Assembly (NCBI RefSeq): GCF_039680535.1
Contig: NZ_JBDKSS010000014.1
Coordinates: 62,001-126,000 of the forward strand
Source of the DNA: Parvibaculum sp039680535
GTDB taxonomy: Bacteria; Pseudomonadota; Alphaproteobacteria; Parvibaculales; Parvibaculaceae
Direction: 5' to 3'
DNA: 64,000 bases
The notes under the pieces were generated by a model that saw nothing but the letters and a program-made list of their open reading frames with translations, was not told where the DNA came from and searched no databases. Positions 53,366-62,069 of this stretch are shown here, piece by piece. Each line of letters starts with the position of its first letter. Within the stretch, counting starts at the first letter, position 1. A program made the translations under genes and the position numbers.

Positions 53366-53545
53366 GCGGTTCGTGCGACCATCCGTCCGGGCAGAATCGG
53401 TTCTCATCGTCTGGGTCACAGGGGGCCTTGCCTTGCCAATGGATCAAGTCGGGACGGTTCGCTGTCCCGGGGACTCGTCTGCGCCGGATTGCATCAATCA
53501 TTTCTCAATTCCGGACGCGCATTCTCGCCCTGACCTCGCGGCTGC

Positions 53546-53567
53546 AAACGCCGTGCAAAAGGCGTTT
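53546..53567. promoter_or_regulatory. Inverted repeat AAACGCC/GGCGTTT before deacetylase
   Basis: Seven-base arms with an eight-base loop end 18 bases upstream of the deacetylase ATG, close to its ribosome site. It could act as an operator or as an mRNA hairpin affecting translation. It shares GCGTTTA with the palindrome at 53353. Confidence 0.4.
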
Positions 53568-53585
53568 ACCGAGACGAGCCAGACC

Positions 53586-54665
53586 ATGAACGCCCCTTTC
53601 CAGCGCCCTCACCTCGCTTCGCCCGGCTCCTGGGCGAAGACGGCGCTGCTCGCCCTGCATGCCAGCCGGATTCACAGCCTCGCACCGAGGGCCCTCGCGG
53701 GCGCTGGGGCAATCCTGATGCTGCATCGGGTTCGAAGGGCGGACGACACCGGATTCGCGCCCAATCAGGCGCTTGAGGTCACCCCGGACTTTCTCGACGC
53801 CACGATCCGGCACCTCGCGGCGCGCGGCTATGATTTCGTGAATCTCGACGAGGCCGTGCGGCGCCTCAGCGAAAAGGACTTCACCCGCCCCTTCATCGTC
53901 TTCACGCTGGACGACGGCTATCGCGACAACCTCACGGATGCGGCGCCGGTCTTTCGCAGGCAAAATATTCCGTTCACTGTATATCTCTCAACCGGCCTGC
54001 CGGATGGAACGGCGGAACTCTGGTGGGTAGCGCTTGAGCGCGTCATCGCGACCGCAGGGGAACTCCGCGTGCGCTTTGCGGAGGAAGAGCAGAGCTTCGC
54101 CTGCGGCACCACGGCAGAGAAGAACGCCGCATGGTCCGCTATTTACTGGCGGCTCCGTGCCGGACCCGAGGACGCCATGCGGGCGGAGATTGCGCGCCTT
54201 GCCGGGGAACAGGGGATCGACGTCGCCGCCATGACCCGCGAACTCGCGCTGAGCTGGGACGAGGTACGCGAACTCGCCGCCGATCCGCTGGCGAGCGTCG
54301 AAGCTCATACCGCCGATCATTTCGCGCTGGCAAAGCTCGACGGCGCTTGTGCCCGCGAACAGATTGCCCGCGGCCTTGCCCGACATGAAGCGGAGCTGGG
54401 CCGCCGTCCGCGCCATTTCTCCTATCCTTATGGAGATCCGGGTTCGGCGAACGAACGGGATTTCGCATTGGCGGCGGAATTCGGCTTCGCCTCCGCCACT
54501 ACCACGCGCAAGGGCCTCATCCATGCCCGCCATGCGGACCGCTTGATGGCCCTTCCCCGCGTCTCGCTCAATGGGAACTATCAGGACGTTCGCATCGTCG
54601 AAGTGCTGCTCGGCGGTTTGCCCTTTGCGCTGGCGCGGCTCTTCGCGGGCGCTTCGGTCGATTGA
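53586..54665 (+). CDS. Polysaccharide deacetylase (HfsH-like)
   Basis: A 359-residue NodB-family deacetylase from ATG 53586. The full metal site is present: TLDDGYRDN near residues 107-115 (catalytic and metal Asp), VEAHTADHFAL near 238-248 (H-x3-H), and HFSYPYGDPGS near 277-287. No signal peptide is evident; it has a hydrophobic patch ALAGAGAILMLHRV typical of cytoplasmic polysaccharide deacetylases. HfsH of Caulobacter removes acetyl groups from holdfast sugars. A longer in-frame reading from 53274 lacks family resemblance. It is divergent from the flippase operon. Confidence 0.9.
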   Translation: MNAPFQRPHLASPGSWAKTALLALHASRIHSLAPRALAGAGAILMLHRVRRADDTGFAPNQALEVTPDFLDATIRHLAARGYDFVNLDEAVRRLSEKDFTRPFIVFTLDDGYRDNLTDAAPVFRRQNIPFTVYLSTGLPDGTAELWWVALERVIATAGELRVRFAEEEQSFACGTTAEKNAAWSAIYWRLRAGPEDAMRAEIARLAGEQGIDVAAMTRELALSWDEVRELAADPLASVEAHTADHFALAKLDGACAREQIARGLARHEAELGRRPRHFSYPYGDPGSANERDFALAAEFGFASATTTRKGLIHARHADRLMALPRVSLNGNYQDVRIVEVLLGGLPFALARLFAGASVD

Positions 54666-54673
54666 GGCGCGTA

Positions 54674-54901
54674 TCAGGGCCTCCGCCTGCGGCCCCACCA
54701 AACCTCGGTGCGCCGGCGGACCCGCCTGACCCGATGCGAATCGACGGAAAGGACGACCACCCCCAGGGGAATCATCCAGAAGCCAAGGATGGGCAAAAAG
54801 CCGAGAACGCCGCCGCCGATCAGCACCACGCCTGTGACCTTCCGCATCCGGGGCGAGCCCGGAACGCCGACTTTCCTGCCGCCAAATCGTACGAAAGCCA
54901 T
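54674..54901 (-). CDS. Small basic membrane protein (PGPGW-like)
   Basis: A 75-residue protein from ATG 54901, with a 12-codon in-frame extension possible. Two short helices form a hairpin (VTGVVLIGGGVLGFLPILGFW and IPLGVVVLSVD, written in part), followed by a very basic tail VRRVRRRTEVWWGRRRR. The layout resembles the PGPGW family of small membrane proteins with unknown function. It is convergent with the deacetylase gene, eight bases between the stops. Confidence 0.6.
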   Translation of the reverse strand: MAFVRFGGRKVGVPGSPRMRKVTGVVLIGGGVLGFLPILGFWMIPLGVVVLSVDSHRVRRVRRRTEVWWGRRRRP

Positions 54902-54981
54902 TATTCCAGCGCCTCGGACCCGGGTTTTGCCCGCCAAACTCAGAAGATGTGCATAGATCGGGTTTCAGGCAAGATTTGGGC

Positions 54982-55010
54982 TGGCAAGGGTCAAACGACT
55001 TTGCTATAGG
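54982..55010 (+). promoter_or_regulatory. Possible promoter of tRNA-Asn
   Basis: A -10 element TATAGG (55005-55010) has a weak -35 candidate TGGCAA 17 bases upstream. The tRNA begins 34 bases further on. The -10 is plausible; the -35 is poor. Confidence 0.4.
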
Positions 55011-55043
55011 ACCGCACGTCTTGCTTTTGAGCTCGCGAGATAT

Positions 55044-55118
55044 TCCCCGGTAGCTCAGTGGTAGAGCAACCGGCTGTTAACCGGTTGGTCGCTGGTTCGA
55101 ATCCGGCCCGGGGAGCCA
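55044..55118 (+). tRNA. tRNA-Asn (GTT)
   Basis: A 75-base cloverleaf with encoded CCA. The acceptor stem pairs TCCCCGG with CCGGGGA, the discriminator is G, the D arm is TAGCTCAGTGGTAGA and the T arm contains GGTTCGAATCC. The anticodon GTT is at 55076-55078 in the loop CTGTTAA. Confidence 0.96.
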
Positions 55119-55127
55119 GTTTTGTAA

Positions 55128-55160
55128 GGGCCTGGTCGCTGAATGCGACCGGGCCCTTCG
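55128..55160 (+). terminator. Rho-independent terminator after tRNA-Asn
   Basis: A 12-base-pair stem with one G-T wobble (GGGCCTGGTCGC with GCGACCGGGCCC, loop TGAAT) starts nine bases after the tRNA. The following T run is weak (TTCGCATTT), but the stem is strong and lies between convergent genes. Confidence 0.75.
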
Positions 55161-55179
55161 CATTTCAGCCAACCCCTCT

Positions 55180-56589
55180 TCAGATGAAGAAGGCCGGAAA
55201 CGACGTCTCGAAGGCGCGCGCGGCGGAAAGCACCTTCGCGTCCGCTCCCCGGGCGCCGATGATCTGGAGGCCGATGGGCAGGCCGCCAGCCGTCCGGCCG
55301 CAGGGCACGACGCAAGCCGGCTGCTGGCTGAGGTTGATCGGGAAGCTGAACCCCGCCCATTCGGTCCAGCGGCGCAAACCGCTCTCCGGCGGCAGTTCCT
55401 CGCCAGCCGCGAAGGCGGGGATCGCGGTGCCCGGCGAAACCACGAAGTCGTAATCGGTGAGCAGCTCATCCATGGCGGCGCCGAACTGGGCGCGCTTCAC
55501 CTGTGCGGCGACAAGCTCCGGCGCGCTGTAGGCGGCGCCGGCGGCAGCAACCTCGAGAAATCCCTTGTCGATCATGCCGCGCCGTTCGGCTGGCACGGCG
55601 GACAGACGGTTCGCCGCGCCGCTGAACCAGTGCCGGCTGAATATTTCGGGAAGATCGTCTCCCGGCAGGTCGATCGGTTCGATCCGCGCGCCGAGACCTT
55701 CGAGCGATTTGACCGCAGCATCAACAGCGGCGGCGACTTCAGGATCGACCTTGCCGCAGGGCGGCTTTGTCCAATAGCCGATCCGTGCGCCTGAAAGAAC
55801 CTTGTCCACGAGAGCGAGCGGCGCGAGTTCGCCGGCCCCTTGCGCCCAATCCCGCAGATCGCGGCCGGACATGGCCTGCAACATCAGGAAGGTGTCCTCC
55901 GCGCGCCGCGCCATCGGGCCGATATGCGCGACCGTTCCGAAGGCACTCGCCGGATAGGCTGCGACGCGACCAAAGGTCGGCTTGTGCCCGGTGATGCCGG
56001 TGAAGCTCGCAGGGATACGGATCGACCCACCGCCATCGGTGCCAAGATGGAGAACGCCTGCGCCCGTGGCCGCCGCCACCGCCGCGCCGCCCGATGAACC
56101 GCCCGGCGTCTTGTCGGCATTCCACGGATTTCTCGTCACGCCGCTGAAGGCGCTGTCCGTAACAGCCTTCCAGCCGAACTCGGGCGTCGCCGTGAGACCG
56201 AGAAAGACCGCGCCAGCGCGACGAAGGAATTGCACCGAAGGCGCGTCTGCGACGCATGGCGACGCATCGGTCGTCAGGCTCCCATAACGCACCGACCATC
56301 CTTCGATCCAGACAATATCCTTGAGCGTGGTCGGAACGCCGTCGATGGCCGACAGGGGCTTTCCCGCCCGCCACCGCTTTTCCGACTCCTGTGCCGACGC
56401 AATCGCGCCCTCGCGATCGATGAAGGTGAAGGCATTGAACCGCGGATTGATTTCCTCCGCGCGATCGAGCGCGGCGGCGGCCACCTCAACCGGCGACAGG
56501 CTTCCCTTCGCATAGGCCTCGGTGAGGGCGACAGCGCCCAGACGGCACAGCTCGCTTGCGCCGGAAAGCGGTGAAAAGTCAGATGTCAT
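55180..56589 (-). CDS. Amidase signature family enzyme (second)
   Basis: A 469-residue amidase from ATG 56589. The triad is complete: Lys90 (PTTLKDIVW), Ser165 in TPGGSSGGAAV and nucleophile Ser189 in TDGGGSIRIPAS. It differs clearly from the amidase at 6.5 kb in both ends and in the inter-motif segments. The C terminus PACVVPCGRTAGGLPIGLQI is typical of the family. It lies behind the TetR regulator gene on the same strand (88 bases), so it may be part of the same control unit; the substrate is unknown. Confidence 0.9.
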   Translation of the reverse strand: MTSDFSPLSGASELCRLGAVALTEAYAKGSLSPVEVAAAALDRAEEINPRFNAFTFIDREGAIASAQESEKRWRAGKPLSAIDGVPTTLKDIVWIEGWSVRYGSLTTDASPCVADAPSVQFLRRAGAVFLGLTATPEFGWKAVTDSAFSGVTRNPWNADKTPGGSSGGAAVAAATGAGVLHLGTDGGGSIRIPASFTGITGHKPTFGRVAAYPASAFGTVAHIGPMARRAEDTFLMLQAMSGRDLRDWAQGAGELAPLALVDKVLSGARIGYWTKPPCGKVDPEVAAAVDAAVKSLEGLGARIEPIDLPGDDLPEIFSRHWFSGAANRLSAVPAERRGMIDKGFLEVAAAGAAYSAPELVAAQVKRAQFGAAMDELLTDYDFVVSPGTAIPAFAAGEELPPESGLRRWTEWAGFSFPINLSQQPACVVPCGRTAGGLPIGLQIIGARGADAKVLSAARAFETSFPAFFI

Positions 56590-56677
56590 ACTGGATACTC
56601 TCGGGGCGGGTTGTAACGCGCAAAGAGTAGGGTTTTCACGGCAGCGCACAAGTGCGCCGCATGGCACCGACCAAATT

Positions 56678-57313
56678 TCACGACACTGGCGGGCGGTCCT
56701 TCGCTTCCTTCAATGCCGCCTCGACCAGGCTGCGCCCGATCCAGACCATCACCTCGTCCACACGCCCGGGCTGAAGCTGCCCGACGTCGCGCAGCCACAC
56801 CCAGACATCGAAACCGATGATCGCTGCGAGCGCGGAAGCAAGACGGTCGTAGAGTTCGTCTGGAAGTTCCGACCTGAGTGGCGACAGCACTTCGCCAACC
56901 CAGTCGATCCGGCGCTGCCCACGCGGACGGTCGGGCTGTTCCTCGCCGCCGGGCACCCGGTCGAGCGTGGAGCGCACGATCACCCTCAGTTCATTTTCAT
57001 AGACTGGCGCCAGGCGGTTCAGCGCCCTGATCAATGCTTCAAGCCGGTCAGCGGGCGCCGCATGCTCCCGGGGGGCGGCAACGATCTCCGCGAATTCGGG
57101 CCGGAGAGACTCGAGCGCGGCGTCGGCCAGCATGTGGTCCTGCGAGGCAAAATATCGATAGGCCGTTCTTTTGGATATGCCGACCGCCTCAGCCGCCTCC
57201 TCGACGGTCGGGCGCTTGCCCTGCTGCATCAGGACCTGGGCCGATTGCAGCAGCAATGCCCGCGTCCGCGCCTTTTGCGCGGTTCGCCCCTCGCTTACCT
57301 CTTGCCTTCTCAT
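56678..57313 (-). CDS. TetR family transcriptional regulator
   Basis: A 211-residue one-component repressor. The N-terminal helix-turn-helix is clear: RALLLQSAQVLMQQGKRPTV, then EEAAEAVGISKRTAYRYFAS (residues about 38-57). The C-terminal ligand domain is unassigned. It is divergent from the VOC-like gene; the 99 bases between them hold an inverted repeat and a direct repeat that are candidate operators. Confidence 0.93.
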   Translation of the reverse strand: MRRQEVSEGRTAQKARTRALLLQSAQVLMQQGKRPTVEEAAEAVGISKRTAYRYFASQDHMLADAALESLRPEFAEIVAAPREHAAPADRLEALIRALNRLAPVYENELRVIVRSTLDRVPGGEEQPDRPRGQRRIDWVGEVLSPLRSELPDELYDRLASALAAIIGFDVWVWLRDVGQLQPGRVDEVMVWIGRSLVEAALKEAKDRPPVS

Positions 57314-57338
57314 ATTTGTGTCACTACCGTGTCATTAC

Positions 57339-57352
57339 GCTACCATAGTAGC
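57339..57352. promoter_or_regulatory. Candidate TetR operator
   Basis: GCTACCATAGTAGC is an inverted repeat with five-base arms and a four-base centre, 25 bases before the regulator start. Next to it the hexamer GTGTCA occurs twice, 11 bases apart (57319 and 57330). TetR regulators usually bind palindromes in such divergent gaps. Confidence 0.5.
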
Positions 57353-57412
57353 ATAAGGCTGGCACATCAGCCGGTCAAACCCGATCACCATGGAAGCTCG
57401 AAGGAAAAGCCG

Positions 57413-57919
57413 ATGCTTCATCACATCTCCATTCCCGCGCGCGATCCGGCCCATGTCGCAACCGTCCTTGCCGAGGTGCTCGGCGGGCGCGCATTTCCCT
57501 TTCTCGGCCCCCTGCCCGGCGCCTGTTCGGCGGTCGCCGGCGACGAACACGGCACGCTGATCGAGGTCTATCCGCAGCACATGGCAATCGATCCCGATGT
57601 GAAGGAAGGTGGATCGCCCTTTCTCGCGCTCGATGTCCCCGCCGAAGAGATCGCCGCAAGACCGCTCGCCTTCCATGCGCTGCTCTCGGTGCCTCTGAGC
57701 CGCGGCGAGATCGAGGCCATCGGCGCGCGCGAAGGCTGGAAGACGCTCTATCTTGGCCGTGGCGCGCCGGGCCGGACGCCATTCTTCCACGTCATCGAGT
57801 TCTGGGTGGAAAATCACGTCATGCTCGAGCTCGCGACGCAGGAAATGCTCGCTCCCTATCTGGCAACGATGGACATGGCCGCCCTTCAGCAGCGCTTCCC
57901 GAAGGGAATCGAGCGGTAA
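57413..57919 (+). CDS. VOC-superfamily-like protein
   Basis: A 168-residue protein whose N terminus MLHHISIPARDPAHVATVLAE has the beta-alpha pattern and metal-type His of vicinal-oxygen-chelate proteins. Further strands include GTLIEVYPQHM, HVIEFWVENHVMLELATQE, the last with a His and Glu in likely ligand places. It might be a dioxygenase, glyoxalase or binding protein; I cannot say which. It starts at ATG 57413 with AAGGAAAAG upstream and is divergent from the TetR gene, which probably controls it. Confidence 0.75.
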   Translation: MLHHISIPARDPAHVATVLAEVLGGRAFPFLGPLPGACSAVAGDEHGTLIEVYPQHMAIDPDVKEGGSPFLALDVPAEEIAARPLAFHALLSVPLSRGEIEAIGAREGWKTLYLGRGAPGRTPFFHVIEFWVENHVMLELATQEMLAPYLATMDMAALQQRFPKGIER

Positions 57920-57978
57920 GTCAAATTGTTCCGCCAGCGGATGAATGAGATCGCACAAGGCTGTCCGGCCGGTAGGCA

Positions 57979-59811
57979 TCACCTATGCTCGGCGACCACC
58001 GCCAGAAATGCCTTGCCATAACGCGCAAGTTTCGAGCCGCCGATGCCCTGAATCTCGCCCAACTCGTCCATGGTCGCGGGCTTGCGGCGCACCATCTCGC
58101 GCAGCGTCGTATCGTGGAAGATCACATAGGGCGGCACGCCCTGCTCGCGGGCAAGGCGCATGCGTTCGGAACGCAGCGCCATGTAGAGCGCATCCTCTTC
58201 CGGCGTGGAGGAGACTTCCTGCTCCGCCGCCTTTGACGAGCGCCGTTTTCCCGTTGAAACGAGGTCGCGGCGGAATTGAACCGGCTGCTCGCCCTTCAGC
58301 ACCGGCCGCGCCGTCTCCTCCAGCTTCAACGCTCCAAAGGCCGCATGATCGGCGGCGATGAAGCCGCGCGCCGCCAGCTGGCGCAGCACCGATTGCCAGC
58401 TCTTCTGGTCGAGGTCCTTGCCGACGCCAAAGGTCGGCAAGGTGTCATGCGCAAAGCGTGTGACCTTCTCCGTGTTGTTTCCACGCAAGACGTCGATGAT
58501 GTGACCGGCCCCGAAGCGTTGACCGGTTCGATAGATCGCAGACAGAGCCTTTCGCGCCGCCTCCGTGCCGTCCCACATTTCCGACGGCGTGAGGCAGGCG
58601 TCGCAATTGCCGCAAGCATCGCCATGCGCCTCGCCGAAATGGGCGAGCAAGGCCTGCCGCCTGCACGTCGCGGTTTCACAGACATGAAGCAGCGCGTCGA
58701 GCTTCGCGCGCTCGACCTGCTTCACCTCTTCGGGGGCTTCGCCCTCGTCGATCATCCGGCGGCGCAGCGTCACATCGCCGAGCCCGTAAGCCATCCAGGC
58801 GTCAGACGGCAAACCGTCGCGCCCTGCCCGCCCCGTCTCCTGATAATAGGCCTCGATGCTCGACGGCAGATCGAGATGCGCGACGAAGCGCACATCCGGC
58901 TTGTCGATCCCCATGCCGAAGGCGATGGTCGCGACGAGCACGGGCCCTTCGTCCTTCAGAAACGCATCCTGATTCCGGTCGCGAACCGCGCGGTCGAGGC
59001 CCGCATGATATGGCAGCGCGCGAATGCCCTGCGCGGTCAGCCATTCCGCCGTCTCCTCGACCTTCTTGCGGCTCAGGCAATAGACGATGCCGCTCTCATT
59101 GCGATGGATGGCGAGGAAGGAAAGAAGCTGGCTCCTGGCATTGTCCTTGCGGACGATGGTGTAGCGAATATTCGGCCGGTCGAAGCTTGCGGAAAAGACG
59201 CGCGCGTCGTCGAGCTTCAGGCGGTGGATGAGGTCGTCCCGCGTCTGCGGATCGGCGGTCGCCGTCAGCGCCACGCGCGGCACACGGGGGAAGCGTTCCT
59301 TCAGCAGAGCGAGCTGCAGATATTCCGGCCGGAAGTCATGCCCCCACTGGCTGATGCAATGAGCCTCGTCGATGGCAAATAGCCCGATCCGGACGCGCGA
59401 CAGAAACCCCATGAACCCGTCGCTGACGAGCCGTTCCGGCGTCACATAGAGAAGGTCGATCTCGCCCGCCACCAGAGCATTGCGAATGTCTCGCGCCTCG
59501 TCCGGCGTCAGCGCCGAGTTGAGCGCCGCCGCGCGCACACCGGACTGCCGCAGCGCCTCCACCTGATCGCGCATCAGCGCGATGAGCGGCGAAACGACGA
59601 TGCCCGTGCCTTCGCGGCAAAGCGCCGGAATCTGATAGCAGAGCGATTTGCCCGCGCCCGTGGGCAGAAGCACCACCGCGTCGCCGCCTTCAACGATGTG
59701 GTGGATGATCTCCGCCTGCTGGCCCCGAAACGAGGGAAGGCCGAAAACCTCCTTCAGCACCCTTTCGGGGTGAGGCAGGGGCTCGCTCTTCATTTCGTGG
59801 GATTCAGGCAT
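57979..59811 (-). CDS. recQ: ATP-dependent DNA helicase RecQ
   Basis: RecQ is a 3'-5' helicase in recombination and fork repair. The 610-residue protein has motif I LLPTGAGKSLCYQ, the DEAH box, motif VI YYQETGRAGRDG, the zinc domain with four Cys (CETATCRRQ and CGNCDAC), a winged-helix RQC domain and a C-terminal HRDC domain (ERMRLAREQGVPPYVIFHD). All parts of bacterial RecQ are present. It ends 60 bases from the VOC-like gene on the opposite strand. Confidence 0.97.
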   Translation of the reverse strand: MPESHEMKSEPLPHPERVLKEVFGLPSFRGQQAEIIHHIVEGGDAVVLLPTGAGKSLCYQIPALCREGTGIVVSPLIALMRDQVEALRQSGVRAAALNSALTPDEARDIRNALVAGEIDLLYVTPERLVSDGFMGFLSRVRIGLFAIDEAHCISQWGHDFRPEYLQLALLKERFPRVPRVALTATADPQTRDDLIHRLKLDDARVFSASFDRPNIRYTIVRKDNARSQLLSFLAIHRNESGIVYCLSRKKVEETAEWLTAQGIRALPYHAGLDRAVRDRNQDAFLKDEGPVLVATIAFGMGIDKPDVRFVAHLDLPSSIEAYYQETGRAGRDGLPSDAWMAYGLGDVTLRRRMIDEGEAPEEVKQVERAKLDALLHVCETATCRRQALLAHFGEAHGDACGNCDACLTPSEMWDGTEAARKALSAIYRTGQRFGAGHIIDVLRGNNTEKVTRFAHDTLPTFGVGKDLDQKSWQSVLRQLAARGFIAADHAAFGALKLEETARPVLKGEQPVQFRRDLVSTGKRRSSKAAEQEVSSTPEEDALYMALRSERMRLAREQGVPPYVIFHDTTLREMVRRKPATMDELGEIQGIGGSKLARYGKAFLAVVAEHR

Positions 59812-59976
59812 CAGGCGACTCAGTGAGCGCGTGGGACCGCGCCGCGGGAAGGTAACACCTCGCGCCCTTAAATGAACCCCGACGGCTGAACCGCCCCCTT
59901 TGAGCCTTCGTATTGGATGATGACGCCGCGATTCCAGCCGTTATAGTCATGGGCGTTGACGAAGGAGGGCATCCAT

Positions 59977-61239
59977 ATGAGCCAAGTTCCCGTTGACGTG
60001 CGTACCGATATCGGCACCGCCAATGTGACCGACGTTACCGCTGCCAATCTCCGGCACATTGCCGGGCTGCCGCGCCTCGCGCGGATCGCCTTTCGCATGC
60101 TCCTCCACCTCCAGCGCGGCTCGCTCACCGTAGTGCTGCCGGACGGGCGACGCCTGCGCTTTGCCGGCCGCGAGCTTGGCAAGGACGCCGTGATGGAGAT
60201 CCGGGACTTCGGCCTTGCCCGGCGCTTCTTCGCCGCGGGCGATCTCGGCGCAGCCGAAGCCTTTCTCGACGGCATGTGGGACAGTCCGAACATCGCGAGC
60301 TTTCTGGAACTCTTCGCCTGCAATCGCGATGCGCTGCGTGAGAGGCTCTACGGCCTCGCCTTGATGCGGCTGGGCGCGAGGGCATATCATCTCTTCCGGC
60401 GCAATTCGAAGAGCGGCTCCAAACGCAACATCGAGTTTCACTACGATCTCGGCAATGCCTTCTATCGCCGTTGGCTCGACCGAACGATGACCTATTCCTC
60501 CGCCCGTTTCACGCATCCGGGACAGGATCTTTCCGAGGCGCAAACCGCCAAATACCGCTCGCTCGCCGAACGCATCGACCTCAGGCCCGAACATCACCTG
60601 CTCGAGATCGGTTCGGGCTGGGGCGGCTTCGCGGAGTTCGCGGCAAGCGAGATCGGTTGCCACGTGACCGGCATCACCATCAGCAAGGAACAACTCGCCT
60701 TCGCGCGCGAACGCATCGCGGCGAAGGGTCTCTCCGACAAAGTCGACATCCGCTATCAGGACTACCGCGACGTTGCGGAGAAATATGACCGCATTGCCTC
60801 CATCGAGATGTTCGAGGCGGTCGGCGAGGAATATTGGCCCGCTTATTTTGCGAAGGTCCGCGACTGTCTGAAGCCGGGCGGCATTGCCGGGCTTCAGATC
60901 ATCACCATCGAGGACGGCATCTTCGCGAGCTACCGCAAGGGCGCCGACTTCATCCAGCGCTACATCTTTCCGGGTGGCATGCTGCCCTCGCCCACGGCGC
61001 TCAAGGAGCAGGTCGCGAAGGCGGGTCTTACCTGGGTCGGCAATCTCGATTTCGGCCTCGACTATGCGGAGACGCTGAAGCAATGGCGCCAACGCTTCCG
61101 CGCGGCCTGGCCGGAAATCCAGCCGCTCGGATTCGACGAACGCTTCCGCCGCATGTGGGAATATTACCTCGCCTATTGCGAAGCGGGTTTCCGTGCCGGG
61201 CAGATCGACGTCACGCAGGTGACGCTGGCGAAGCCGTGA
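59977..61239 (+). CDS. cfa: Cyclopropane-fatty-acyl-phospholipid synthase
   Basis: CFA synthase adds a methylene group from AdoMet to double bonds of membrane lipids. The 420-residue protein has an N-terminal lipid-binding domain and the methyltransferase core: NIEFHYDLGNAFYRRWLD, LLEIGSGWGGFAEFA, and SIEMFEAVGEEYWPAYF. Start is ATG 59977, preceded by AAGGAGGG eight bases upstream, better than a TTG at 59956. It is divergent from recQ. Closely related enzymes make other modifications, so the exact product is not certain. Confidence 0.93.
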   Translation: MSQVPVDVRTDIGTANVTDVTAANLRHIAGLPRLARIAFRMLLHLQRGSLTVVLPDGRRLRFAGRELGKDAVMEIRDFGLARRFFAAGDLGAAEAFLDGMWDSPNIASFLELFACNRDALRERLYGLALMRLGARAYHLFRRNSKSGSKRNIEFHYDLGNAFYRRWLDRTMTYSSARFTHPGQDLSEAQTAKYRSLAERIDLRPEHHLLEIGSGWGGFAEFAASEIGCHVTGITISKEQLAFARERIAAKGLSDKVDIRYQDYRDVAEKYDRIASIEMFEAVGEEYWPAYFAKVRDCLKPGGIAGLQIITIEDGIFASYRKGADFIQRYIFPGGMLPSPTALKEQVAKAGLTWVGNLDFGLDYAETLKQWRQRFRAAWPEIQPLGFDERFRRMWEYYLAYCEAGFRAGQIDVTQVTLAKP

Positions 61240-61254
61240 GGACAGAATCCTTTT

Positions 61255-61282
61255 CGTCATGCCGGACCTGATCCGGGGCGAC
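61255..61282. repeat. Half copy of a REP-like element
   Basis: GTCATGCCGGACCTGATCC and the bases after it resemble one arm of the inverted element at 63081-63165, with its own inner CCGGA/TCCGG symmetry. It lies in the gap between cfa and the Nudix gene. Confidence 0.5.
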
Positions 61283-61350
61283 GGTGTTGCGTTGGCTTTG
61301 GTCTATTCCGTCCGGCTGCTACACTGGAGGCCCGCCTCACGGAGTCCCTC

Positions 61351-61965
61351 ATGGAAGACCGCCTCATCCCGACGCCGCGCACGCTCGACGACGTTGAAAT
61401 CCGCTCGCGCGAAACGATCGGCCAGGGCTGGGGAAAGCTCGAACGCTTCACCTTCCGCCATCGCCGCTTCGACGGTACATGGTCCGATGTCATGACGCGC
61501 GACATGTACACCATCGCCGAAGTCGCGATGGTGATCCCCTACGATCCGGCGCTCGACGCGGTGGTGCTGATCGAGCAGTTCCGCACCTGCGGCCTCGTCT
61601 GGAACGAAGCGACGTGGCTCTTCGAGGCCGTGGCCGGTATCGTCGATCCGGGCGAAACGCCGCCGCAGGTCGCGAAGCGCGAGGCGCTGGAGGAAGCCGA
61701 TTGCGCCATCGGGGAGCCAGTGCTCATCGGCAAACTCTTTTCATCGCCCGGCGGCTATGGCGAGCGCACCTATGTCTATGCCGCCAAGGCCGATCTTTCG
61801 GGCATCGGCGGTGTCCACGGGCTCGCCCATGAGCATGAGGATATCCGCGCGGTCGTCGTGCCGCTGGCCGAGGCGCTGCGCGCCACCGAGGACGGGCGCA
61901 TCCGCGATGCAAAGACCTTCCTCATGATCCAGTGGCTTGCCACCAACCGGGGCAAATTCACATGA
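61351..61965 (+). CDS. Nudix hydrolase (ADP-ribose pyrophosphatase-like)
   Basis: A 204-residue Nudix enzyme. The Nudix box reads GIVDPGETPPQVAKREALEE and continues to A-D, near residues 94-115, with the RExxEE core intact. Flanking parts (VVLIEQFRTCGLVWNEATWLFEAVAG, SSPGGYGERTYVYAA) are typical of ADP-ribose and ADP-sugar pyrophosphatases, so substrates of that kind are likely. The unit stands between cfa and cysK, all in the same direction. Confidence 0.92.
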   Translation: MEDRLIPTPRTLDDVEIRSRETIGQGWGKLERFTFRHRRFDGTWSDVMTRDMYTIAEVAMVIPYDPALDAVVLIEQFRTCGLVWNEATWLFEAVAGIVDPGETPPQVAKREALEEADCAIGEPVLIGKLFSSPGGYGERTYVYAAKADLSGIGGVHGLAHEHEDIRAVVVPLAEALRATEDGRIRDAKTFLMIQWLATNRGKFT

Positions 61966-62069
61966 AACTGCGAGGTGTTACCCCCGCGCCTTGAACCAGC
62001 CTTCCACGCTCCGTATATTCCCCGGAGAGGAACCATCCTGAAAAAAATCTCACCGAGAAAACTGTAAAA

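Larger units (their letters stand above)
53245..53585. other. Control region between flippase operon and deacetylase, with palindromes
   Basis: This 341-base region has no credible gene. It contains a hairpin CCCGCC/GGCGGG (53295-53316), a perfect 13-base palindrome AGCGTTTAACGCT (53353-53365), GGGAC/GTCCC (53451-53468), and AAACGCC/GGCGTTT with an 8-base loop (53546-53567) ending 18 bases before the deacetylase ATG. The second and fourth share the core GCGTTTA, so they may be two sites for one regulator of the divergent transcripts. Confidence 0.5.

Noticed and set aside
53274..53585. A longer N terminus for the polysaccharide deacetylase
   Set aside because: The extra codons have no family resemblance and cover the palindrome-rich control region; ATG 53586 gives a normal protein.
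59947..61260. A 437-codon open frame antisense to the cyclopropane synthase gene
   Set aside because: The plus strand encodes a clear CFA synthase with a strong ribosome site; the antisense frame has no motif.
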